Shown here piece by piece: positions 53,971-64,000 of a DNA stretch of 64,000 bases. The notes below the pieces were generated by a model, which made no database searches, was not told where the DNA came from, and saw only the letters and a program-made list of their open reading frames with translations. Where the stretch lies: positions 682,001 to 746,000 of the forward strand of contig NADL03000013.1 in the NCBI GenBank assembly GCA_002205965.3. Direction: 5' to 3'. The DNA comes from Kappaphycus alvarezii. Lineage: Eukaryota; Rhodophyta; Florideophyceae; Gigartinales; Solieriaceae. Made by a program: the position numbers and the translations under genes. Numbering within the stretch: position 1 is the first letter of the stretch; every line of letters begins with the position of its first letter.

Positions 53971-54115
53971 TGCCTTCTCATAGGAGGCCGTTGGGTCTGA
54001 GTTTTTCATGATCGTACAGCGTACTGTGCCCCCTATAAGAAGGCTCGGGGTTGTCAGACCGAGGAAAGTGAGAGAGGTCGGTTCCGCTACGTAGGCCCTA
54101 AGAAAAAATTTCAAC
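53971..54115 (-). repeat. LTR, right copy (approximate) with adjacent primer-binding site
   Basis: The copy starts TGCCTTCTCATAGG on the plus strand. On the minus strand the sequence just inside it is TGGGTTGTCGAATTC (53970-53956), which begins with the TGG expected of a primer-binding site. The similarity to the left LTR is described there. Confidence 0.55.
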
Positions 54116-54300
54116 AAGCATTACAGTGCTCCAGACTTTGACGTACAGTGCCACTAATCTTTGCATACAATTATATTTTATTTGGCCCGATCCGGTTCAA
54201 ATACCGTTGGCTCGGGACCAAAAGGCTTTTTTGGCTCCGAGTCAACGGCATTTGGCTTTTTTGAGGCCATTGATTGGCTTGGCCCCTTTTTAGAGAGAAC
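54116..54300 (-). repeat. Repeat family R, copy 3
   Basis: Read on the minus strand it matches 45355-45560: AAAAAGGGGCCAAGCCAATC, TGGCCTCAAAAAAGCCAAAT, TGGTCCCGAGCCAACGGTAT and GTCAAAGTCTGGAGCACTGT. It touches both the right LTR of the gypsy and the TIR element that follows. Confidence 0.55.
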
Positions 54301-54305
54301 TTTTT

Positions 54306-55247
54306 TTCGGGGGGTAATGTTTGGGTGCTTTAATGTTTGAAAGATGTCGTCGGGTGGGGCCCGGAATATCTTACAGGGTTACCGGTGATGGAAAGTCCTA
54401 TTAGCCAGCAAATTTACCTGGAGTACCACGAGATATGCCCGCCTCTTACTCATCCTTCTCCCCACCAGCTTCTGACCCCTCCCGATCGGCAGCGACATCA
54501 CCGACATCGTCGCCGTTCGAAGAGTTGAGATCAGTCCAGTCCGTCCAGCGAGCAGGCACCCACAAATGCTCCGTGCCGTAGGGTCCCATCACAGGCAGGT
54601 TAGTGTCCTTCTCCGTGGCCGTAATAATCCCACTCTCGCGCCATGACAGGGTGAACGAGTACGAAACCTCGTTAACCCCATAAGTAGAGACGCTCTTACA
54701 GTAAACTTTTTTACGTTTCCGAGTTTTTACAAGAAAGGAATTCCATGTCTGAGAGACTGTAATGGAGGGAGGGTATCTTTACTGTACGTATTGTACTATG
54801 CTTTCCTGTACCCAAGAACATAACTTTGACATATGCCTCAGCTTTTAAAACCAGATTTTACGTTATTGTGAATAACGTACAGTACTGTACAGTGAAGAGT
54901 TATTTCCGGTCGTAAACTTATTATTATTGACCTAGTCACTAAGCAATTTCATTGTTCTGTAATTTTCATACAGGCAAGCCCTTCCATGTCCCGAATAAGC
55001 ATGCATACCCTTGCTATTCAAGTGATTGGGCAACAATGCATCTTGAGCTTTTCTTGTTTTGTCAGGCATAAAATCTGTCATTTCGACTTATTGCAGGTCA
55101 GTTACATTGAATACAACCAAAAGGGGGGAGAAATGAATGTAAAGCGAAGGCTATTTTTCATAAGTCTTCTTGCTGGTCACCCTGTAGGACATTCCGGCCA
55201 TAACCGACCATATCTCTCAAATATTAAATCACCCGACATTCCCCCCC
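54306..55247. mobile_element. Short TIR element (deletion derivative)
   Basis: Left end GGTAATGTTTGGGTGCTTTA with GTGGGGCCCGGAATATC; right end, on the minus strand, GGGAATGTCGGGTGATTTAA with GTCGGTTATGGCCGGAATGT and CCTACAGGGTGACC. The first 340 bp are close to those of the 28147-31238 element, including the end of its gene; then the sequence jumps to unrelated DNA. It therefore looks like a non-autonomous derivative. Confidence 0.65.
54446..54649 (-). pseudogene. 3' fragment of the 279-aa TIR-element gene
   Basis: It encodes SWRESGIITATEKDTNLPVM, GPYGTEHLWVPARWTDWTDL and a tail ending EAGGEKDE with the same stop as 28286-29125, with few substitutions. Homology ends abruptly at CGCCATGAC (54649). 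The coding sense of the substitutions was not analysed. Confidence 0.8.
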
Positions 55248-56250
55248 TGCTGTTTAGAACTGAAAGTTATGCGTACAAAACATAAGCGTTGATAAAACAT
55301 GTGTGCTGTGCACTACAGTACAGTATACTGTACTGTGTAGCGCATATTGTAGTGTAGTGAACTAGTTATACGAGGAATTGAAACGACAGTAGGGTATCAA
55401 ATTAACATCTGGCTTCACGTAGGCAACGAGAATGATTCTGCTGCTTGCACAAGCTTGCGTGTGTACAGAACAGAGAGAACTTCATGTTTTTTATGGGAAC
55501 TTTGAAAGGCGTTGCATGTGGTATCGTGCAGTTATGCTCCACACCCAGATCATCTGAGTTTGGGATGAAAGCTATGCGATGCACTACAAGAATTACAGCG
55601 GCATACTCCAAGAGTGGTCTCCTCCAACGCGGCCCAATTGTTATCTGGTCTCCCGATATTTTTTCTAGATGCAATGAAAACGTCCTACCACCCTCTTTGT
55701 TACACAACGCTCAATTCCCCTTTTCAGCCCTCCAAAGTCTCGCAGTAAACACATCCCATTTTCCTGCAAGCATTACGCTGAGTAAAGTAAGCTGCTGTCT
55801 TCGAGCGTAAATACCTGGTCAGTACAGCACTGTACGCACTGTACGCACTGTACAGTACTGTGTGCAATATTGCTGGAATGTGGTAATGTTCTTAATACTG
55901 TACAGAAAATTGCGAATGCATCCCTCGAATACAGTACCCAGACTTAACTACAGTACTGTACTAAGCTGTACTAAGCTGTACTTTACTTTTGAAACATGAA
56001 GTGCAACTGCTATGAGTGCATACAATACAGTAATAATAAACTGAAATTTTTGATAGAATATAAAATTGCCTACGCAAGCTGGCCGGAGTTGACCGATTAT
56101 AGCACTGTACGGAAACGAAAATAATGATCCATCCACTGGTCAGTACACTGAGAGCACTCTGCTGGTGACGAGAAGAGAAGATCATTTATTTGGTTTCAAT
56201 TACTTAGTGTCATGCAAGCACCGAAAACAGTGATGATGTCCTTGCTGTAC
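54780..56250. repeat. Cluster of palindromic TACTGTAC tracts
   Basis: Runs such as GTACAGTACTGTACAGTG (about 54880), CTACAGTACAGTATACTGT (55313) and the tandem GCACTGTACGCACTGTACGC (about 55835) occur repeatedly. The same motif is in the LTRs at 1.4 and 8.25 kb and at 31.4, 32.95, 41.4, 45.1 and 46.87 kb. 55250-57156 otherwise shows no gene I can support. Confidence 0.6.
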
Positions 56251-57029
56251 TGTACATTTCGATAAAGCACTATAGACTTCTTATAAACGCGGGGCTCAGT
56301 CTGAAAACTTTGAGGCGCCACGCTTTCATGTGCATTCAAATCTTTGTTGACACTTTTCATCCACACTGGCCTTGCAGGTCTCCATCGACACTGAATATAT
56401 TTAGTCCCGACGTTTTACACAAATCATCGAATGCAGGATCGCCACACTCTCGCACTGCCAGTAGCCAATTGGTTCCCTTTTGCCTGGTGGCAGCCACGGA
56501 TTGAATAGTACCATTCCATCAAGACAAGTCAAACTTATTCTTCCACAATTGCAATTTTGAAACTAACTCGAATTTGTGGAAATATTAATCCATACGAGGT
56601 GGAATGCACACTAGCCAACAGTTTACTTGCGTTTGCACTTCAGGCACGCGCTCGGACGTGTCTGATTCAATGAAAACACATTGGAGTCAAATCTGCTGGA
56701 CTACTAGTCAGGGCCTGGATTCAGATCCCGCCTTGTTTTCTTTGTATTTTTTTGGACCAATCAAAGAGCTCGCATTTGAAATTTGTTTGATTCCTGAGCG
56801 TAGATGTAAACAACGGAATGGATTTCATATCATGGGACCATATGGCATGCTTGTGCTCGTTGGACGTGCTCCGGAACTCGTGAATACCCGCCACCACTTG
56901 GAAGGCCTCTAGAAGAATGATGCCAAACGGTCAGTACTTTCTTTACCCATTATGTCTCTTACGAAGACTGATTCAGACAGCTCTATCCCGGAAATTAAGG
57001 TGATAAATTCTCTGGCAAGGGGAAAAGTG

Positions 57030-57095
57030 GGTTGTCTTTATTGAGATGTACGGATTGGCTGGAACCCATTTGGAGTTGCAAGTCTGAATGTCTGG
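57030..57095 (+). repeat. Dispersed repeat, copy 2
   Basis: TGTCTTTATTGAGATGTACG, then GATTGGCTGGAACCCATTTG and GAGTTGCAAGTCTG; counterpart of 30149-30215. Confidence 0.55.
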
Positions 57096-57156
57096 CAAGG
57101 GTATTGAGTCAATGGTCAGAAGTCATTTGAGTACGGTGTAATAAATTCGTCGGCAT

Positions 57157-57192
57157 TAATACGGCTCGTAATACGGCTCGTAATACGGCTCA
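57157..57192 (+). repeat. 12-bp tandem repeat, three units
   Basis: TAATACGGCTCG is repeated three times in a row, the last unit slightly altered. Confidence 0.8.
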
Positions 57193-57298
57193 TGGACGTA
57201 AAACACAGTTTTCTCAGAGAACATTACAAACAGGTTTAATTTGTGTTTCTCTGCATATCTTTTTGTTGTCAAAGACAACGATGGATTCGACTAAGGCG

Positions 57299-57404
57299 GG
57301 AAATGTAGGGTGATTTAATATTTGAAAGATATGGTGGGGACCATACCTTTCATTATAATTATTATAGACCATATTTTTCATGCATTAAAAACACCCCAAA
57401 TTTC
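57299..57404. mobile_element. Near-palindromic mini-element of the TIR family
   Basis: Left arm GGGAAATGTAGGGTGATTTA then ATATTTGAAAGATATGGT. Right arm, on the minus strand, GGGGAAATTTGGGGTGTTTT then ATGCATGAAAAATATGGTC. The arms are inverted copies of the outer TIR with only about 30 bp between them. Another inner-TIR piece (GAAAGATATGGTCGGTTGCG) follows at once. Confidence 0.6.
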
Positions 57405-60400
57405 CCCGAAAGATATGGTCGGTTGCGCGGTTACCGCTATTTCTGAACCTACACACATGCAGTCGTAGTAAAGTTCCAAGGGGTTAGACATTGCCTCGAG
57501 TAACGACAAAAACATGACGAAATAGGCCGCAATTGTTACGGTGCAAAACATTCTATATCAATCAAATCCCTACCCTAAACTTTATCGCGCAAAAATGCAA
57601 TTAAGTTTAAAAAGGTAAATGTAAAAAGAAATAAATACAGAAGGCTTAACACGTAGAGGGCTTAATACATTGACCAGGGGTGTTGAAGGGCAACTGCGTG
57701 AAGTACATTTTTTCCAAAGTATAGATTAAGTCCAATCTAGCAATTTACAACCTCAACGGCTTACAAATATTATAGAGCCTAACTGATGATGTATAATGCC
57801 ACTGAAACCCAGCACATTACAAAGCTGTGTTTTGAAGACGTGTGAAATTTCAATCATTGTATGAAAAATGTTCCCCTTATTCACTATGTTGTGACTGCTC
57901 CTCATTATCGGCTGATAACATACCTCACACTTATGTTGTCATAAAAAACTTTTCAATTTTAGAGAAACGGCGCTGAGCTCATGAACAACTCGAACAAAAA
58001 GCAGTAGTGATAATGGTTAGGTTAGATGTCATCTTTTACTTGCATCCTGTGCAGGCGCACATACTTATACTACTGTACCGTATTTGTACTGTTGCATTGA
58101 ATCTGCCAACTGCGTTTGATTCGAGATTGCATTTGATTATCAGAGACTCTCTATTTGTCGTGTGATAACCATCCTTTGCACTCAAGGTTATCAACTGCCA
58201 GGAAAAGATCCCCGATAGGTAACACATACCACCGCCAGTTATTCTGGCTTCGAATCATCCTCCAGCAGTGTAAAGCAAGGAAACAGTCCACAAATTCCGG
58301 CTCTTCAATATAATGCAAAAAGTACTGCACAACTGTTTCTTTTGAAAAATATTGATAACTAATATAGAAATACGTAGGGATGCAGCGGGTTTTTTAGTGA
58401 TTGTTCAATACTGAAATTTTACATAGTGGAAAGGGTTGGCTAAATTACGAACAATGAATAACGTGATAGACAAATAACCTTCATGAATTACATTCTCTGA
58501 AGATGAAACCCCGCAGTTTTCGTTCAATTCAGATTCTATTGTTCAACCTTTTAGCGATAAGAAATAGGCCCAGTGCAGAACATCAAGCGGTACGAGCTGG
58601 TTTAGTCAGACATGGACTGGAGATTATTTTATGAAATCTGACCAAATTTGATGCTATTGCTCCTTTTTGGTAAATAGAAATTATAATGAAATGGTCTTTA
58701 CAGATTTTTTATGTCTTTGAATTATTAATTTGGATATTGATATATTTTATTGTATAGGATCTAGTTACGTGAAAAAGATATGCGGATTGTAAATTATAAT
58801 AGAGCAATGAAAAACAGGTACTTTTTGAATGCAGTTCAACTTTTTTACGACTTAATGTAATATGTAGAGCTGGAAAATTGTTCTGTGTAACACACCTGTC
58901 AATCTCTGATTTTCCGTACAAGAGATTTCAATGATAAATTAATGAACAGAAGCACACAAAATCACAATGGTGTATACCATTTTTGGCATATAACTTATTC
59001 TTAAGAAGAGTTCGGGCAATTCGGTGATCCTATTTTATCTATATATGCTACTCTGTTTACTTTCGGTAATATTGTAATGTCGAAAAAAATATTTTTTTAG
59101 ATATTTCTTCGCGTACCTGAGTGTATATTAGTCGGAAAAGGTGAGGTGATTCAGAAAAAATTCTGCACTAATTTCTGGAGGCTGTTTTCTCGTTTTTGAT
59201 TCATTGAAAAAAGCTATTTACATCGGTACGAAGTTCGCATTTCTTACTGGCTTAAAATGGATGCAATATGGCTCTTGGTAAGCTTAGGGGCTTAGCGGGA
59301 GGTTAAAAGGATAGTATCTGGCTTAAAATTTTCGCATGGCAATAGAGGTTTAAATGGTTCACCCTTCACTTGTATACATTACAAAGAAAAAAGGAGTTAT
59401 ATTTTAATATTCAACTCATATGATAAGGACGCCGCAGAATGGTGCAAGTTGAGTAACTTATTGGAGTGTTTACTGGTTGTTGCCAAAATGTTATCGGCCG
59501 CTAAAAACCTCAGAATGGATCAATTTTCGTGTAATCTCGAGTATAAAAATTTATTTCCTCCATTTTTTGTGAATGATGTAAATTAAATCTCTGTGGTTGA
59601 ATTGAGAAATATTTGAATTGAATTAAAAACAAGAAAAGTTTAGAATGGATTATCGCTTGAGTTCACTACCTCCTTACTTGAGCTTATCAAACAAAATTCT
59701 GAAAATATTGCACAAAATTAATTAAAAATATCTTTAAAAATATAAATCAGCTAAAATATGATCATGTAAACTATCATATAACGTTTAAAATGTAAATTGG
59801 TTACCGAATGCTTCAATTCAATTTTTGCTGTGACTTCAAACTCCGTCTTGAAAGATAAGATAAATCTGCTCTTATGTTAGTTGAGATACATTCATGTGAT
59901 TATATTTGGAATCCATCATTGCGTTGCGCTTCCCACTATATCACTTATTGAGCAGCTTCTGCGTCTTTTCCTCAAAACTAGACAAAAAATTTTAATTTAT
60001 CGCTCATATGGGCAATTTAATACTTACTCATTCAGAAGCTTTTAGGAAACATAAAATATAGTAAAGCATGGGCACTGATTCTGTCGAGGGAAATCTACTG
60101 AATCTACTGGATTTCTGCTGAATTTCATCAAAATGCGTGCATATAGCTTTATACCGTAAATTCCGCATTAAATAAATCAGTGTTCGTAAGTAACTGCCAT
60201 TACCTACTATTATTCTCAATAATCATGTTATTGCTCGTTAAATTACGGATGCAGAAAGGAAACATAAATGCATATTAGTAATAGCGTTATATCAATACAC
60301 CACATTCGCTTTTTATGCCAGTTAGGGTTGTCTTCAGAAACTCATTCGTCATTTATCGCTTTAACTTTTTGGTTCAAATTTTCTCAGGCATTTATTTTCT

Positions 60401-63400
60401 GAATTTATCCAATGAAGCAATTCCTTCGACTTAATACATAAATTCTGTCGTCAGTAATCGAGATTGAAGATAGAACCCGAGAGCTAATTAATTAGGAACC
60501 ATACCATTGGGCCTAAAAGTGTCGCTACGAACCTTTTTATGTCTCTACTATATTCTTCTTGTTAACTTACGAGATCTATAGCCTGAACTTTTAGTATATA
60601 TATATCATTTGTGCCTCATATCGCTCTTCAACCACGGTATAGAGTTTTTAATTTTTTTCTCACTCCAGGTCAATATAAAGGCGTGTAGAAAATATTTTCG
60701 AAGTCAATAGATATAGCTAAGTTCTTTGATCATGTTTTAACTCTATTAATTAACATTTTATCATCTTGAAATGATACTAATGTAAGTTTTCCACGATTCC
60801 GTGGACATAAACCCACCATTATTGAATTTCGTGTTCTCGTAGAGATGATCTCCCTTTAAATGATTTTAATTACATTTAAAAGCCTTTCTTAAAGACAATA
60901 CCAATATTCTTGAGTTTTTCTTGGAACATTTTAGGGTTGAACCTAAAGCATTGACACACATTAGAAGAAGATAAAATTTCCTGTAACTATCGAGGTATTT
61001 TTTGCGATCATTTATCAGGCTCAACTCTAAAAGAACACTGTAGATCATTTTAAACTCTGACTGGTAGAAATATATACTCAGTACGCAAAAGCTCTTCTAC
61101 TGTTAACAGATTCCTTCTGCATTTCTTCTATATGATACCTTAATCCCGGGATATTCGAGTCAGTTTGATCTATTTACCTACCTTTTTTGGGAAAAACATT
61201 TCGTGTACCAAGTAATATTTCTTCTTCTATTTATCTAGGATCTAAAGTCCAATTATTGTTTACGCATAATTATCAACGGAAAAAATAAATTAGAAAGAAA
61301 AAAAGGTATGAGAATGAGCCCATAGAAAGTAATCCCCCCAAAATTCTTTCTGTCTTTATTATTTTGAAAGCCTCGAATAAACTGATATTTTGTGGTCCTT
61401 TAGTATTTTTTATCCTTTTAAACCCGATAATTGAATTATATGCGCATAAATAGAGTTAAAATCCGTAAAATGGAACATTATGCTGTTAATCTACATTAAC
61501 GGTCATCTTCTCCTCTTTTTTGTGAAACGACCCCGAACTGTTCCGCTCTTTAGTATCTCCAGGCCCATTTCTAAGTCCCTTAGTCTACAAGAGTATTCCA
61601 ATTATTTGATCCTTCGATAGCACGCGTGATTATACGGGACTCATGTGGACGAGATTACTCATAGGGACCCTAGATATTGGTATAATGGCAGACGAGAGTA
61701 CATGTAGAAGAATTAAGCATTTACAATGCCTCTTTTTCATCCAATATATCTTTTTGTCTTTACCATCTCGAAAATCTCTATAACATTTTTCGAGAAATTG
61801 TAAACCGCATAGCTTACAATGTGCTCAGTTTTAATTAATTCGAGAAATAATGCAGCTTACTTGCGCAAGTTTTCACATTTCCTGTTCTTTAGTCGCGGCT
61901 TCAACACAAAACAGCAGAAAAGAGTCAAGTTTAGGACATTTATGATCAATAACCTTCGGTTTCTTCCTCTTTTGTGGTGTCGATCATCGAGTTAAATGAA
62001 CTTTTTTACCGAAATATTCATCTGACGAAACTTTATTTAAATTAGTCCTAGTAACCTACTAATTTCTATCGACTTTTAGACCTTTTTCTCGATATTTTTT
62101 TGTACTATTCCATGACCCACTTCTATTTCATTTCTGAGCTTTAGTTTCCCTTTCAGCTCAACATATAGCTTTCGATGTTTCAAGGTGAATGAGACAGATT
62201 TTATCAGAGTATTCCCCATACATGTTTGTAGCCAGCGCCGTTATATTTCCCAGAAACTCCTCATCCAGTTTGCAACTTTTTGATCAAAAATTCATTCCGA
62301 AGGTGTGAATGAAGGGCAGTTTAGATACATAAATACACACTGAAAATTAATTTTAGCAGTGCAAAGCATTCTTAAAGCCCTGAAAACGTTAGTAACATTC
62401 ATTGATTAAATTTCTGTGAGAATAGGAACACTATTGTCAAGTAAAATTATTTCATTAGGAACCTTATCTATATGTGATGATAGAACAGCTAGAATTAAAA
62501 CCACATGTGAGGCGTGACAACATCTCTGGGTAGTTTCCAATCATCATCCCTGGTCCATTCCAATGGTGAAACATTATTCAGATATTTTTCGAAGAATAAA
62601 TGGGTTCACTTTATCTCTTACGTTTTTAATGGAATACTATGTGGCTGAATCCTGTTGGAGGATTATCATTTCACATTTTTTGTGCACATTTGTTGGGAAC
62701 AAGTCAAATCGGGGTTCCCCGTTGACATTTGGAGATTCTACGTCAGGTTTGTTCTGCAAGCAAAATAACCCTGATCCTTGTGGTCTAAACCAGGCCTCCC
62801 CCCGATGAGAACTCCGTATCGACATCCCACTGCCATTGCATGACCCTGGCTCTTCCCCTAAAGAAGTTTTCTACACAGCCTCTCACAGCAAATTTAATGC
62901 GTGATAACAGTAGAGCAGACTACTTGTTTTCAATTATTGACACCCGATTCTTGTAAAGAGTCACCCTTTGCTCCCACTTAATACTCCCTCACGGTACGGA
63001 ACACCCAGCGATACTCAGGTAATTTATAGCTAGTTTTCTGACCTTATTCTTTCCTCACTCGCTCACTGGTCTAAAGATTGATTCCGACATTCGGATAATT
63101 TGGAAAAATTAGTATCAAATGCCCGAACGGAGCGACTGCACTTTGTGTCTTGACTGCGTAGCGAAATGAAAATATTTTAAAATTGGATTTATTTTTCTTT
63201 TTTTCTGAACTGCCCCCTACTCTAGTTATACGTTCAGCTCCGAGTATTTGCATGCAAAACCAAAAAACACATTAGATTTCTCGCATTGAAATGCACAAAT
63301 TAAACTAAACTTGAAACAAAGATATTAAATACTGAACATTGAAATAGCCTTGTCTTGAAAGTATTCCATGACGTTCTTTGCAATTTTATGGCTCTCAATA

Positions 63401-64000
63401 GACAATCTACCGCTTTATTTAAGGTAAAAATTTGAAAAAAGAGTTCCTTGTAAAGTACGAAATCTTATAAAATTCTGGCTGGTTTCTCGCGAGTCTCTTG
63501 TGCGTGTGCTCTTGTGCCAAAAATATGATTTCTTTGTTTTTAATTCGCAAAAACACCGGAAAAGGCAATATTAATTAAAGTATTTCAAATAGTGTAGCGT
63601 CGTCCACCGATATGCTTCTTTGAGGCGATCCTGCACAGATGATCAATTTTTCCTCCTTTTTGATCCGCCGTCTAGAATATACCTTTCGATCATTTCATTC
63701 ATAGTGCTCCACACACACTCATATATTCGAAATTGGAACTATCACATCCTCCTCTTCCAGTCTTTTTGTCTACTAATCGCTTTTTATCTACATCTTAGCT
63801 TTACAACGAAGACCCCTCAACTTGGCCCATTTCAGTTACGAAAACTGATGCAGTTCCTAGACAAACAGATTCCACGAGCATTTATGTTGAATATTTTTCT
63901 TTGAAACCAGTAACATCCATACTTAGGACTGCAAATCCGTGTAAGCTTCCATCAGACGATGAGATGAACCGCCTCAATTTTAATAGAAATAAAATTACTA
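57405..64000. other. AT-rich DNA without recognisable genes or repeats
   Basis: From about 57.5 kb the sequence becomes clearly AT-richer. Open frames are short and low-complexity. None of the repeat families of the first 57 kb is seen after about 57.45 kb. A small less AT-rich patch lies at 62690-63010. It could be intergenic DNA, a long intron or a separately joined segment; I cannot decide. Confidence 0.5.

Larger units (their letters stand above)
46815..54115 (-). mobile_element. Second Ty3/gypsy element with antisense histone-tail block (fossil)
   Basis: Layout on the minus strand: 5' LTR (about 53971-54115), primer-binding site, gag, zinc knuckle, protease, RT start, an inserted pogo-type DNA transposon, RNase H, integrase (to about 48.9 kb); then on the plus strand the histone-tail block (47267-48500) and the 3' LTR (about 46815-47015). 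This is the same plan and almost the same length (7.3 against 7.2 kb) as the 1.2-8.4 kb element. Its LTRs are strongly diverged, so it is considerably older. Broken many times. Confidence 0.8.

Noticed and set aside
54337-54528. A plus-strand 63-aa ORF
   Set aside because: It is the antisense of the duplicated gene end and of the TIR.
56604-56912. A 102-aa plus-strand ORF
   Set aside because: No recognisable motif and no second copy; could be chance.
57157-57192. A CRISPR-like array
   Set aside because: Three 12-bp units in direct contact without spacers; simple tandem repetition in eukaryotic DNA.
62940-63010. An LSU rRNA fragment, because of CTCCCTCACGGTAC
   Set aside because: The flanking bases do not continue as rRNA on either side; a short chance match.
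58000-63904. Small ORFs of 60-94 aa in the AT-rich end
   Set aside because: Low-complexity and AT-driven; none shows a domain or a homologue in the window.

Overview
This is repeat-rich nuclear DNA from a eukaryote whose clade I cannot place from the sequence. Nearly everything recognisable is a mobile-element fossil: Ty3/gypsy-type LTR elements, a DIRS-like fragment, many pieces of one non-LTR (LINE) family with a restriction-like endonuclease C-terminus, a pogo/Tigger-type DNA transposon, and a terminal-inverted-repeat (TIR) family carrying an unknown gene. I found no rRNA, tRNA or CRISPR, and no certain host gene.

Layout. 1-1.1 kb: DIRS-like reverse transcriptase remnant (minus). 1.2-8.37 kb: one complete-length gypsy element (minus) with TG...CA LTRs, a CATGG target duplication, a primer-binding site and a polypurine tract. 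Between pol and its 3' LTR it carries an antisense (plus-strand) coding block whose first ORF starts with an almost exact histone H3 tail. 8.4-16.3 kb: LINE fragments, a coiled-coil ORF and unassigned sequence. 16.5-21 kb: an old plus-strand gypsy. 22.6-28.1 kb: two copies of an unknown acidic-protein unit followed by a TATA-containing repeat, mixed with LINE pieces on both strands. 28.1-31.2 kb: TIR element with an intact 279-aa ORF. 31.2-35.1 kb: LINE pieces and short repeats. 35.15-41.34 kb: gypsy element (plus) with its own LTR pair and an antisense coding-like region of a different sort. 42.5-44.6 kb: gypsy fragment (minus). 46.8-54.1 kb: a second gypsy element (minus) with the same histone-tail antisense block, invaded by a pogo-type transposon. 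54.3-55.2 kb: short derivative of the TIR family. 57.4-64 kb: AT-rich DNA with no credible gene.

The outstanding observation is the histone-H3-tail ORF, seen twice in two independently inserted elements of the same layout. Compared with canonical H3, both copies share Leu6, Leu9, Gly10 and Ile20, and both have a hydrophobic residue (Met or Val) where Lys27 should be. The two lysines used for silencing marks (K9, K27) are therefore both missing while most of the rest of the tail is kept. I read this, as inference, as an element-encoded chromatin mimic or methyltransferase decoy expressed antisense to gag-pol. All four gypsy fossils share one gag motif, so they are one lineage, apparently with different antisense cargo in different members.
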